A stretch of DNA of 64,000 nt from Nematopogon swammerdamellus (lineage: Eukaryota > Arthropoda > Insecta > Lepidoptera > Adelidae). The DNA lies in the NCBI GenBank assembly GCA_946902875.1, contig OX336345.1, forward strand, positions 22,475,395 through 22,539,394, in the 5' to 3' direction. Of the stretch, positions 21,063-31,858 are shown one piece after another. The translations under genes and the position numbers were made by a program. The first letter of the stretch is position 1. Every line of letters begins with the position of its first letter. The notes beneath the pieces are model-generated. The model searched no databases and had not been told where the DNA came from. It was given only the letters and a program-made list of their open reading frames with translations.

Positions 21063-21354
21063 CCGAGTTCATTTGAATAGTTTTTGTAAAAAGTTCGTCT
21101 CAAATTTGTACACGAAGTGGAAAAGTGCGAGTTATTCATTCAATAATTTCAAAAGTAAATACGAAACGTGGTTGGAATCCGACATTAAGTGGCCAGTATA
21201 CATGCAGCTCATCCACCAAGAAGCAAATCGTGAAGAAGGAGAACCTTTCGTGCCAGAATCGCCAGCAAAGCTGTACCATTTGAGACTCAATCAGTGTGAC
21301 GTTTGGTACAACTATTACCAGACATCTGCTTCAGGAATTCCCGGTGGTTCCTGA
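20896..21354 (+). CDS. Unidentified ORF across centre and right arm
   Basis: 152 codons. The N-terminus is basic; the second half (FCKKFVSNLYTKWKSASYSF... and ESDIKWPVYMQLIHQEAN) lies in the arm and recurs as an open frame in the left arm (minus, 20422-20650). Trp/Tyr/Lys-rich and acidic-basic mixed, without a motif I can name. It may be an N-terminal fragment of the element's own protein; the end reads into the hammerhead-like motif. I do not assign a function. Confidence 0.4.
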   Translation: MKGENSFRNPRSVTCKHLTNTKLKFATHQKPNYLTKTGFLQRLYKEPRLYHEMMIIRVHLNSFCKKFVSNLYTKWKSASYSFNNFKSKYETWLESDIKWPVYMQLIHQEANREEGEPFVPESPAKLYHLRLNQCDVWYNYYQTSASGIPGGS

Positions 21355-21400
21355 TGAAGCCTGTGACGTAGCAGGCGAAACGTCGACTTATGTACCTAAG
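21340..21400 (+). ncRNA. Hammerhead-ribozyme-like motif (right arm)
   Basis: CTGATGA (21351-21357), stem II GCCTG/CAGGC perfect with an 8-nt loop, GAAA (21377-21380), CGTC (21381-21384). The conserved core residues are all present. Stem I is short (UC/GA, then possibly GGU/ACC). Confidence 0.55.
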
Positions 21401-21697
21401 TCACATCCACTATTAATACGTAAAATTAAAAATGAGTATAATGAATAACAGAGTAAACTTAAAAACATTACTATCATATGAGTCACTAATCTTTGTTTAA
21501 AACCTTACAATTTCCAAAAATAGAAGATTTATGACTCATATTCTAATTTAGAATATTCCCAAAATTTAAGGTACTTTCCGAAAGAAATTAAAATAGTATT
21601 ATGTAACCAAAAATTTGAATTTTAGATACACATAAAAAACATTAATACGCCATAACTAAACTAATCAAAGTACCCAGATATTGGTAATTAAGGTCAG

Positions 21698-21946
21698 TCA
21701 GTCAGTCAGGCAGCGTGTAAGCGTCCACTGCTGGACATACGCCTCTCCAATTTTCCTCCAGTCTTCCTGGCCTTCAGCGGTACGGAACCACTGATTTCCG
21801 CCGACGTACTTGATGGCGTCGTCCCACCTGGCGGGTGGTCTTCCCACACTCCGTTTTCTTGTCCACGGCCGCCAGTGTAGAACACGGTTACTCAAATGGT
21901 CGTCGTCTCTTCGGCTGACGTGCCCAGCCCACTTCCACTTGAGCTT
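21698..21946 (-). pseudogene. RTE-type LINE ORF2 C-terminus (right arm)
   Basis: Mirror of 19779-20012; WRPWTRKRSVGRPPARWDD and GEAYVQQWT are visible, with substitutions relative to the left copy. Confidence 0.85.
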
Positions 21947-23087
21947 AGTTACGCTGGAGCTTAGTTAAGCTTAGTTACGAGGAGCTTAGCACGTTATTAA
22001 GGTAAGTTATTAAAATTAATTTATTGAATTTAAAAAATATATAAATTCAGACTTACGTCGTTCCTTTATATGAACGCATTTGGATACACTTTTCATGGAG
22101 CGTGATTCCACTCATATTCTAGTTCATCACTATAGCAAAAGAACGTCTAGGTCTTGTAAACCTTATGAAAAAATGGTCAAAACCTTTTCCTTTCTGTACA
22201 AATAAAAGTTAAATAGAAAAAAAAAACATGTGTTTGGCGGGTAACAAATTTTATTACATACTAAGCGTTCTATAACGTGGCTCTACACGCTTGCTTAAAT
22301 ATTATATTTAAAACTTCAATGTTTTAAAAGAAATTTCTAATAGCTAATATGTAAGCAGATTATCATCATTTAGTGGTATAGTTTTTGAATAATTTATATA
22401 TTACAATATATACAGATAATTACAAACCAAAAAGAAGTTGAAATGTAAAAAAAAATATTGGAAAATATAGAAATGAATTTATCGAAATTTTATCAAAATT
22501 TAAAAATTCAAACTTACACAGTTCTTTCTTATGGACGCGTACGGTTACACTTTTTATTCAGAACGATTCTACTTACGGTGCACTTTATCACTATACTAAA
22601 CAGAACTCTAGATCTCCTAAGACTTTTCAAATAATGACCTAAACATTTTCTTCTCCATACAAAAAAAAATTCAAGATTTTTTTTAAAAATATGTGATTAA
22701 TGGATAGCAACTTATGTTACATATAAAGTGTTCTCTTACATAGCCCTATAAACTTGCATAAAAAGTTTTTCGAAATCATCAAGTTCGTAAAAAAAAAATC
22801 GAAAGACCTCGGAAGCCGATTCTCAGCCCAGAGTGGCCCGCGCGCGACTCGCGTACAACCTGCAGTTATTGTCGCAAGTAGGCGCACGCTTACATACATA
22901 CTCGCTGACCAAACGACATTTCAAATTGACACCAATTGCTCTACGTGGACCACCCACGCGTACCAGTTTACGATCTACTTCATAAAGCAAAAAGAAAAAA
23001 CGTAGGCGAAGGAGATTTCTTCATCAGCGCATGTCGCGTGCCTACCTACATCGACCAACGCAATGACTAATTATTTTTGTTAAAATA

Positions 23088-23470
23088 ACTAGCTTTCCCG
23101 CGGCTTCGCTCGCGTGAAATTCGTATTTAAAAAGAAGAAAGTAAGTAAGCCCGCTACCATATACCTTTATTTCGGCGCGCGGAACAATTCGGTTTGTATG
23201 AGAGCCACATCTTAGCGTAACCAGAAATACATTTTATTTAGCCTATCCTGTGTCCCGTATAATCGAATGTGCTTGTACTAAGTTCCATCGAATTCGGATG
23301 ATCGGTTTAAGAGTTATGGAGGAACCATCCCGGTTAAACCAGCTTTCTAATAAAAAACCGCATCCAAATCGGTCCATCCGTTTGGGAGCTACGATGCCAC
23401 AGACAGACACAGACGAAGGCGCCAAACTTATAATACCCCTACTTTTGCGTCGGGGGTTAAAAATATTTAC
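23088..23470 (+). mobile_element. RTE-type LINE 3' end repeat
   Basis: Starts ACTAGCTTTCCCGCGGCTTC, contains TAAGAGTTATGGAGGAACC and runs into the GACAGACACAGACG / CTTTTGCGTCGGGGGTTA block found alone at 27187-27322, 29445-29615 and 37612-37790. No coding. Confidence 0.65.
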
Positions 23471-24175
23471 GCGTCCTAGGTAAAAATACAGACCTCTCTC
23501 CGCGCCCACAAGCTTAGGAAAGATTCCCAAGATGCCAGGGACTTAGAAGCGACACGCAGCGTGCATTAGTGTGGACCCGCCCTAATACCTCTGAGGTATG
23601 TTAAAAAGAAACCCAACTTTTTGGGACCCGCCTCCCGTTCTCACAGTAAATTCATTCAGGTCCCGAGACGGGAATCAAACCGGTTTCGAAGCGGGGCCGC
23701 CCGGCCGGGTCGTCGCTCATTCATTTCAAACTGTGCGAGTTTGGTCGTTCTGGGAACTATTGATATAAGAATAACCGTCAATTGGTACCTACATATTGAC
23801 AAACACGAATTCCTTTGCAAGGCAAACATCGCTTCCGTATTTTTTTATTTTTTAGATTAATTCGTTTCCTCCCGAAACAGGCAAAACTCATTAGAGTATA
23901 CAGCCAATTCTGTTGTAGCTTTTAACGTCTGTTGTATAAGTTCCCGCACCGCGAGAACGACAAAAATATATCTTTTTAATTACAACGACGACGCGACAAA
24001 CTTCCGCCGTCCGCCATCTTTTTCCACTTTTGTTGTTTCGCTTCCGTATTATGCAGTTGGGGGCAATCTTGCATTCTTTTGTTTCTAAATTTAAAATTGT
24101 AAATGACATTTGCAGGAGCAAAGTGGTTGTCAATTCTTTATTCGAATTTGTAAGAAAGTAGGTACCTAGGTATAC

Positions 24176-24480
24176 ACTTTAATCAAGACTCTTCTCTTCG
24201 CTACATTTCTTGCATACAGACATACCATTAGTTGTATCCCGACAATCGGGATAAGCAGAGTAATCGGTGTTGTGCTGCAAGGACTCTGCTAAATTATAGC
24301 ACACGACCACCGCGTTTAGCAATGTACTAGGACAAGCAAGATAACTATCAAGCAGCAAGCAAGCATACATGAAATGAAGGGAAGCACTGACATGGCACCT
24401 AGTTCACCCGGTGTTATGATCTGACATCACGGATGTTGTAGGTGATGTAGCCAATCGTGTCAGTTTGCATAAAAAAAAAT
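24176..24480. mobile_element. Family A (-) abutting S2 tail (+)
   Basis: 24176-24370 is a minus-strand family A piece (CGACAATCGGGATAAGCAGAG...). 24371-24480 is a plus-strand S2 3' end (GAAGGGAAGCACTGACATGG ... TCAGTTTGCAT plus A8). Two truncated elements back to back. Confidence 0.72.
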
Positions 24481-25740
24481 AATGCACAAAGACCCACCTG
24501 CTGCATGCATGAATAGATGGAAGGACCGACCGTGCCAAGCGTGTGGTAGGTATGTATGTGTGTATGTAGCTAAACTAAAGTTATACCATACTTAACCACA
24601 GCATATAAGGGGGAGATAGCTCTTCGAAAGTTCTTATTCCTACTCTCCATTCGTACGACATTAATTCAACATACTTCACATATTAAGATGCACCGGATGA
24701 CCTAAATTTTTTACTCGCCCAGCCGCCGCCGCCAGCAGCCAGACAGGCTGCAGTTTCCTGTTGAGGTCCGCTTTCGCCGGATTCGCGACGCGGTCCCTCG
24801 GAAATAATCGTATGTCTGCCCGCGACGACACAGAACAAACATTGATCAGAGGAACACCAAAGAAGCGTTGAACTCTACTCTTACGCGCACAGACGATGAC
24901 GCCACGTGCAAGGAAGGCAGAAATTCTCATAAATTTTGAATTTAGTTTTTTTATTTATTTTTATATACTATTTGGAAAATCATCAGTTTATAACAACAGT
25001 CTCTATAAATAAATATCTACTTTGCCAGCGGTTTTTCGTGTATACTCCTATATCAGTAAAAGATTTTCTCATGAATGTCTACGTTGAAGATTTACAAAAA
25101 TTTTTGTACCACAGTGTCGTGAAACAAAGACATTATATACAATAGACAGTTATTATTTAAAATGAAATAAAAAAGAAGAAGAAATAAATAATGTATAATA
25201 AAAAATATTATAATGACATATAAATATAATTATTAGTGACCCAAATATAACAAATAATTTTTATATATAAAAGTATATTTTTTTAATGTATAATGATGAT
25301 GATAAAATTAGATCCGTAGCCAGCGACGCCGGCAGAAACCCTTAATAAAATCGATCAGATCTGTCCGTCCGTCCGTCAAGACTGTCACACACGCGCTCTT
25401 CATGGTGATTACACCGAAACCAAAAGCAATAAATCCAAAGTAATAACAATTAAGTACACCAATTAGTCCTTACGGCATGAAAACAATTTTCAAGTTTATT
25501 ATTAAACAGTTACTAATCATGAATTTAAACTAATATGAACAATGATATTTTAGGAAAGATAGGTTATCTATATGAAATTCAGTGCTCACACATGGCACGT
25601 CCTTGAAAAGTTGAGAGGAAGAACTATAAAGTGATGCGCCGACTCGAATAGTCTTATTCCAATTATTAAGGGAGGTAATTCAAGTTATGTGGCGGTTGGT
25701 ATAACTGATAACTACTTAGGAAGGACGACGCACGTCTGAA
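24481..25740. other. Unassigned, AT-rich with one GC-rich patch
   Basis: Nothing recognised. The GC-rich patch 24715-24910 is open on the minus strand (contains RADIRLFPRDRVANPAKADL) but matches no family I know and lacks convincing splice sites. Confidence 0.5.
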
Positions 25741-25759
25741 CGCGTGCGTAGTTGGTGCG

Positions 25760-25853
25760 CGACTAACTTCAAACAGGACTGTGGTCTTGTATTTAATGTG
25801 CCGCTTCGACTAACTTCAAACAGGACTGTGGTCTTGTATTTAATGTGCCGCTT
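25760..25853. repeat. 47-bp perfect direct duplication
   Basis: Two abutting copies of a 47-bp unit starting CGACTAACTTCAAACAGGAC. Confidence 0.9.
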
Positions 25854-25939
25854 TGGGAGCTCGTATAACCTATCTACCTCCTTTTTAACATATAATATAA
25901 TTGAATATGAAGCATTTAATAAAAGCATTTAGCATTTAA

Positions 25940-26580
25940 TAGAAGTGTCCGGGGAGGCCCGAGCTGGGGCCTACCTCTCTCAGCGCATTAGTCTGGCCAT
26001 ACAGAGGGCTAATGCGCTGAGTGTCTTGGGAACTTTCCCTGGATCGGTCGGTATGGATGAGATTTTTTATTTTATTTATCAACCTGATTTACAGATCTCA
26101 TTCATATCACTGGTCCGGGGTTGTTCTTTTTTCTTTTATATGTATAGTTTAATGAAATCACTCTGTATACTTCTAAAACCACATTGAAATAAAATAATTA
26201 TTAATGTAAAAAAATAATAATAATAATAATTTAATAAGGATCAAGATCCATTAAAGGACTGCGTGTCGTCGCCCCGCAGCCGGTGGATATGGAGCTCTCC
26301 GAGATGGGGGTGGTTGTGGCCTACGCGTCTAGTACCACCACCTACCGCTCGAAGCTTAGTCTCGCGTCGTCTCGGAGAGCTCCGTAGCCACGGCCTGCAC
26401 CCGCCGGCGTGCTTGGAGGTCCGCCTCCCGCCGCCGGCGAGAATACGGTTTTTTCTTTTTGTCTGTTTGTATTAATTTTGTATAGATATTTTATTTTATG
26501 ATTATATAAAATTAATATAAATATGTACCTGTAACAAATAACGTGAAAATAAAGATATAATATTTAATAAAACACGCTAT
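25940..26580 (+). mobile_element. LINE ORF2 C-terminal relic and 3' UTR
   Basis: Begins with [20 protein letters not shown] then [10 protein letters not shown], the kind of C-terminal block seen in several insect LINE ORF2s, followed by A/T-rich 3' sequence. A 14-bp inverted repeat (GGAGCTCTCCGAGA) frames 26290-26390. Family not certain. Confidence 0.5.
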
Positions 26581-26784
26581 AGACGGCGTGAGTTATTGAG
26601 AAAATTGCATTCCTGTGGCCTGCGGAGCGGCGCGGCGCCGCGCGTGCAAGAAGGCAGTGGCTACGGAACCCTATGTGTGTATGAACAACGTTCGCATTTC
26701 GCTAGCTTTTGCCCGCGGCCTTGCTCACAAAGCCTATGCCCACCCTGAAGGTCCATTCTAAATATTAGTAAAATAATTTACCGT

Positions 26785-27118
26785 ACCGTGTGGGGCCGGT
26801 ACTTAAAAAGAATAGCCCCACTGCATCTCTCCCCGTGCATGTCGTAAGAGGCGACTAAGGGATAAGGACAAGATACTGCGCTAAAGGGCGACAGGCTAGC
26901 CACTTCTCACCTTGGCGCAGTCCTTCCACCTAGTCATGCAGCAGGTGGGTTCTTCGTGCCTTACTTGCTGCTTGATAGTTGTCTTGTCCGTATACTGTGC
27001 TAAACGTGGTGGTCGGTGTTGTGCTGTAATTTACCAGAGTCCTTATAGCACAACACCGATTACTCTGCTTACCCTGATTGTCGGGATACAGCGTGTGTTA
27101 TGTATGTATGTATGTAAT
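26785..27118 (+). mobile_element. Family A, full length
   Basis: Starts ACCGTGTGGGGCCGGTACTT; a 7-bp stem (GTGGGGC/GCCCCAC) closes the first 35 bases. Ends in GTATGTATGTATGTA. No A/B box, so not an obvious tRNA SINE; could be a LINE 3' end or another SINE type. Confidence 0.75.
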
Positions 27119-27186
27119 TTTTAAAATCGGATAAGTATTTTCCAATTTAGTGGTATTTTCGGAGATACATCCAAACTTTCAAACTT

Positions 27187-27632
27187 TGCCTATTTTTAAC
27201 CCCCGCCCGACGCAAAAAGAGAGGTGTTATAAGTTTTACGTATGTGTGTGTATGTGTGCATGGGTGTGTCTGCTGTGGCATCGTAGCACCCAAACGAATG
27301 GACCGGTTTTGATGCGTTTTTTTTAGGTTTCCGTATCCCGTACGGAAGCCTATTACTAAGCCTACGCCGCCGTCTGTCTGTCTGTCCGTCCGTCCGTCCG
27401 TCTGTCTGTCTGTCCGAGGGCTGTATCTCTTGAACCGTAATTAGGTCGCCCGTTGAAATTTTCACAGAATATGTGTTATTATGGCGGACATAACGACTAA
27501 TAATAAAAAATAGAAAAAAAGTAAAAAATAAGGGGGTTTCCATACAAGAAACATGTTTTTTTTTTCAATATTTTTTTTTGTGGTGCGGAAACCTCGGTGC
27601 GCGAGTCCGACTCGCACTTGGCCGGTTTTTTT
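27187..27632. repeat. CCCCCGCCCGACGC repeat (+) and GGTTCCGTA repeat (-)
   Basis: 27187-27322 is the AACCCCCGCCCGACGCAAAA family on the plus strand. 27322-27632 is the GGCCAAGTGCGAG family on the minus strand, with a GTCTGTCTGTCCGTCC microsatellite at 27373-27417. Confidence 0.7.
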
Positions 27633-27969
27633 TAATATTAGTGTACATGTATGTAAGTACATGAAATTATACACTCTGGCTGACTGACTGACATTAAATT
27701 ATTCACTAATCGATCTGTCGCGCTGCTTTCGATAAGTTCTTAATTTTGGCGACGCGGCGTCTTTTGCAAGAGTTATGCAATCACTCAACTTATTATTTGT
27801 CGTTACCTGTTGTGGCATCTCGTGCCTATTTGCATCTCGACAAAAGTGTTCTTATCTGTGATCTTACTGAGTAAGTGGGAAGATAATGACGCGTACAATT
27901 TGTCCGCAGGCTCTGTAAGTTCACTTTCGCAACAGTCCTGTTAAATTTTATTTTCGACTGGTGTTTTAT

Positions 27970-28480
27970 GTAAACCAACATGGGTGGCTGTGTCGATGGA
28001 CCAATGGGTGCATAGGGCTGCTATCTCTAAAATCATTAAACTAGGACAAAAAGAAGTAAAACCCGGGATTTTCATATAAAAACCCGGACATTGCTTTTTT
28101 CTTATTATGACATGACAATTATTTTATTTTAAACTTTTTGACAAAATAAATATTTAACGGCATTACTCACGGCCGTCTTCAAGCTATGGCTCGACGTTTA
28201 GAGTCTATCATAGCGGGCGGGATTTTTGAAATTCGTGTAACCCAGACTACCTTAAAAAATCCCCCCGGACGCCTTCAAAAAGAGGACAAATCCGGGGAAA
28301 CCCGGACCGATGGCAGCCCTAGGTGCAGTCGACAGGACTTCACCTCGCAAAACCACGCTCAGTTAGGTTAGGTGCCATGTCAGCAAATTTGCATGTTAAT
28401 ACGATGTCAAAGTGTTCTCATTACTTCCCTGCGAACTCGCAACAAACCTGGATGTCACTCGCGGCACACCGGTTGAAATC
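27970..28480 (-). mobile_element. LINE 3' end containing a hAT-like MITE
   Basis: Flanks (27970-28012, 28322-28480) belong to the LINE tail family also at 34920-35326 and 63745-64000. It is split by the MITE at 28013-28321. Confidence 0.65.
28013..28321. mobile_element. hAT-like MITE (short copy)
   Basis: Ends TAGGGCTGCTATC and GATGGCAGCCCTA, same family as 9529-10516 but in opposite orientation and deleted inside. The flanks share GGTGCA. Confidence 0.8.
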
Positions 28481-28587
28481 CTCTGCCTAGCGGTAGAACA
28501 AAGATACTTCTATGATGAGATGATAGTAACCTGTAGACAAGTGTTTGTAAAATTTTACAGAATTTATGTAATCTTGTGAACAGCCGT

Positions 28588-29260
28588 TCAACATTATTAA
28601 AGTGAAAACTTCTTTAGCGGCGCTTGGCACTTTTTTAGGTGGGTTAAAAATGTTAAACTCGCGACATCGCGACATCGCGAGTCATTATTATTTAAAATTT
28701 AACCTTAAGTCATTGCATTAAGGGTTATTTTTGAAGTGAAAACTTCTTTAGCGGCGCTTGGCATTTATTTCAAAATGAATGTAGGGTTCCGTAACAAATG
28801 CATGTCTGTCCGTTCTACTAAATTTTACAATTTTCAACCAACGTCCTCCGACGGGTATTTTATAATAAAAGTAGGGTTCCGTAACACGTTTATGTCTGTC
28901 CATTCTACTAAGTTCTGCAAAATGAATGTAGGGTTCCGTAACAAATGCATGTCTGTCCGCTCTACTAAATTTAACATTTATTTCACAATGAATGTAGGGT
29001 TCCGTAACAAATGCATGTCTGTCCGTTCTACTAAATTTTACAATTTTCAACCAAGGTCCTCCGACGGTTATTTTATAATAAAAGTAGGGTTCCGTAACAC
29101 GTTTATGTCTGTCCATTCTACTAAGTTCTGCAAAATGAATGTAGGGTTCCGTAACAAATGCGTGTCTGTCCGTTCTACTAAATTTAACATAATTTTTTTT
29201 TTTTTAAGCAATGTTACGGTGTTGTTTTCACTTCTGCCGGCACTCCCGGAGTGAAACTGT
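28588..29260 (+). repeat. Higher-order repeat array (GTAGGGTTCCGTAAC)
   Basis: GTAGGGTTCCGTAAC recurs at 28781, 28871, 28928, 28994, 29084 and 29141, spacings 90, 57, 66, 90, 57: a 213-bp higher-order unit of three monomers. All spacings are multiples of three, so long frames are open on both strands; these are repeat artefacts, not genes. Flanked by TAGCGGCGCTTGGCA and by a CTGCCGGCACT end. The inverted relative is at 52851-53595. Confidence 0.88.
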
Positions 29261-29337
29261 GGCTTTTTTTATTATGTTGTTTCATCTAGCGTAATGCCAT
29301 GCCAGAGCGAAAATAATTTTAATGTCCCACTAATATA

Positions 29338-29615
29338 TCAATCAATCAATCAAATCAAATCAGCCTGTATCGGTCCACTGCTGGACATAGACCTCTCCCA
29401 AGGCACGGTCCTCCGGTTTTCTCGTTCATCCACTCCCGGCTCCTTTTATTAACCCCCGACACAAAAAGAGGGGCGTTATAAATTTAACGTGTATGTGTAT
29501 GTGTGTATGGGTGTGCAAGGGTGTGGCATCGTAGCTCCCAAACGGATGGACCGATTTGGATGCGTTTTTTTTATTAGAAAGCTGGTTTAATCCGGGTGGT
29601 TCTTAGCTATGTTTG
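29338..29615. repeat. RTE relic (-) and CCCCCGAC repeat (+)
   Basis: 29338-29440 includes GGTCCACTGCTGGACATAGA, the complement of the RTE C-terminal coding end, after a CAAT/CAAAT microsatellite. 29445-29615 is the AACCCCCGACACAAAAAGAG family. Confidence 0.6.
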
Positions 29616-30118
29616 TAATTAAGTAATGAAGTAATTAACTAATAAAAAAATAATTATCTTAAAAAGTGGACCGATTTGCATGTAGTTTTTTTTAAGTTTG
29701 CAATAAAAGTTAAATTAAAAATTTTAAAAACCTTAATAAAATATAAAAACTCAGAGCTCTGCGGGAATGTACTTAGCGGTCCCCCGACTCCTTTACGTAA
29801 GTAAACGGAAATTATTTTTGACTTTTTAAGGGTTGCTCGGTTTTTTATACCTCGTCTGTCCATCTAGCCGGGAGAAGTCCCATGCTACGTAATATAATAA
29901 TAAATTTTAATTTAGATTTAGGTTTATTATATTGTGTTTTTGTATGTCTAAAATTACATACCCACAGAGCAGTGATCGCCGGCCGTCTTCGTCCATCTTG
30001 CTCAGTGTCGATACGTATTATACCTAATTTGCCTATATCAAATACCACGAATCAAATTCCACTACCATTATGACAATTCCAGTCACAGCAGCAGTAGAAT
30101 ATTCCAGTCACAGCAGCA

Positions 30119-30358
30119 TCCTTACCTATAATAAAATCCAACGTCTGTTTTCTGTCTGAGTGTCTGAGTGTCTGAGTGTATGTCTGTCTGTCCGCTTATA
30201 ACTCGAGAACCACTGAACCGATTTTAATAAAAAAAAATTCTACGGATAGCTTGATTCTTCCCATCAACTATAGGCTACTTACTATCACGCTAAATGGCTT
30301 ATGAGGTTAGCAGTGAAGTGAAATATGAGAGCGGGCGGAGCCGCGGGCACAGCTTGTA
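30119..30358 (-). repeat. GCCCGCGGCTCCGCCC repeat
   Basis: Minus-strand copy of the family at 38410-38640 (plus), 40886-41104 (minus) and 59055-59280 (plus): one end CTATAATAAAATCCAACGTC, middle ATAACTCGAGAACCACTGAA, other end GCGGAGCCGCGGGCACAGCT. Probably a LINE or SINE 3' end. Confidence 0.7.
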
Positions 30359-30560
30359 GAATATAAAAGTTAATTTACGTTCGAGACGGACAGTGGACAC
30401 ACGCCGACCGATACCACACGCACAGTGACATGTTGGGTTATGTTATAGTTTCCCACGTAGGCTCACTGCGGGCGGACTGCGGACGTTCTCTCTCGCCTCG
30501 GGCGCATAGGGTTGACATTTCGAAATTTGAAAAGTGCTGACAAAAAGCCGGACATTAAAA

Positions 30561-30782
30561 AAACAGGCCAAGTGCGAGTCGAACTCGCGCACCGAGGGTT
30601 CCGCGCATACACTTTTTGGTTTCTTCTATGTGAACCCCCGTGAATTTTTTACTTTTTTAAAATTTCAACGGGCTACCTATTACGTTTTAAGAGATGCAGC
30701 CCTCGGACAGACGGACGGACGGACAGACAGACAGACGGCGTAGGCTTAGTAATAGGATCCCGTACCGGATACGGAACCCTAA
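30561..30782 (+). repeat. GGCCAAGTGCGAG repeat, internally deleted
   Basis: Both ends present (AACAGGCCAAGTGCGAG and GATACGGAACCCTAA), middle shortened; a CGGACAGACGGACGG microsatellite is inside. Confidence 0.75.
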
Positions 30783-30854
30783 TAAGTGCAAACGTTGTGC
30801 ACACACAGAGGGTTGCGCAGCCATTTACTTCTTGCACGCATAGCTCAATAAAGC

Positions 30855-31050
30855 TCCAGGGAAGTCTCCGGTATGGCACATTCGGAGGTGATATTGGCTG
30901 GTCTGAGCGTGTGCTTTGGCCCCTCCGACTCAGCCACCCATACCGGATTACATAAAAAAAAAAAATTTACCAGAGTTGCAGCACAACACCGATTACTCTG
31001 CTTATCCCGATTGTTAGGATACAGCGTGTGTGATATGTAAGTATGGGTAG
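30855..31050 (+). mobile_element. S1 3' end joined to family A tail
   Basis: S1 from TCCAGGGAAGTCTCCGG to CATACCGGATTACAT plus A run (to about 30965), then the last 80 bp of family A (TTTACCAGAG...GCGTGTGTGATATG). Confidence 0.72.
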
Positions 31051-31089
31051 TTTTAAGCGGTAGTAACTTTTATACAACAAACTCCTTTA

Positions 31090-31272
31090 GAATTAAAGCA
31101 ATATGTTTCCTTCAGTGTATGACTTAGGATATTTCCAGAGAAGCGTAAAAAGGCACCTGACGCGCTGACGCGGTATCCGCAGCCCACGTGCGAAACCGAA
31201 TGATTTTGGGCGTCGTCGCCTCAACAATCCACGCTGACGGAGGCGCCAAGTGTCTCGCGTATCCATAAAAAA
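31090..31272 (+). mobile_element. LINE 3' end, Jockey/CR1-like
   Basis: Relic of the C-terminal end (TTTCCTTCAGTGTATGACTT then an AGAGAAGCGTAAAAAGGCAC block) with an A7 tail. Closest in the window to 41695-41835. Confidence 0.65.
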
Positions 31273-31529
31273 AGTTATCCGCTGATGTGGATATGCGGAT
31301 AACTGGCACCGCACAACCCTACCTTGTGCGTTGTCTTGTCGCTCGCTCCCACAGTGTCGTCCGTTAGTTGTTTTATTATTGTACGCATATGTAAGGAAAT
31401 ACCAAACACCGTTAGGTACACACTGTGTGGGAAATATGTTGAGGGGCTTAAAAAAAAGGCAACAAGCGTTGTTAATTTTAGAAAAAAAAATCTGTTAAAT
31501 GTATGGCAACTATTATACCTTATCAGTAT

Positions 31530-31625
31530 ATCTATGTCATATCTATCTCTTTCTCCATCTCTACTCTCTATCTCTATCTCTACTCTCTATCTCGATCTCT
31601 ATCCCTATATCTATCTATATCTTTT
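31530..31625. repeat. CTATCT-type microsatellite
   Basis: About 95 bp of TCTATCTCTATCTCTACTCT variants. Confidence 0.85.
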
Positions 31626-31631
31626 ATATAT

Positions 31632-31858
31632 AAGGTCTTTCTTTAGTAGGTAACGATACGCTAAGGGGTGTATGTGCATCAGATACTGATCACGTTCCCA
31701 TACCAATTTTTTTTACGATATAAAAAACCTACTCACTCATCAAATTTAATACGTGAAGTGCGCGTATTTCACGCGTAAAAAAAATTGTATGGGAACGTGA
31801 TCAGTATCTGATACACATACACCCCTTAGCGTATCGTTACCTACTAAAAAAATATCTT
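31632..31858. mobile_element. Palindromic MITE (AGGTCTTTC ends)
   Basis: Long inverted arms sharing AGTAGGTAACGATACGCTAA and GATCACGTTCCCATAC. A second copy is at 58805-59045. The flanks are TA-rich. Confidence 0.85.

Larger units (their letters stand above)
21063..22835. repeat. Palindrome 2, right arm
   Basis: Inverted partner of 18901-20656 with scattered substitutions and small indels. Confidence 0.9.

Noticed and set aside
24676..24930. 84-codon minus-strand frame in a GC-rich patch
   Set aside because: Considered as a further JAKMIP-like exon; no coiled-coil character, and the GGGCGA|GTAAAA donor has no matching acceptor.
28736..29254. 172-codon plus-strand reading frame of repeated MNVGFRNKCMSVRSTKF-like units
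   Set aside because: It is the translation of a tandem repeat whose spacings are multiples of three; the opposite strand and the inverted array at 53021-53485 are equally open, so it is not evidence for a protein.
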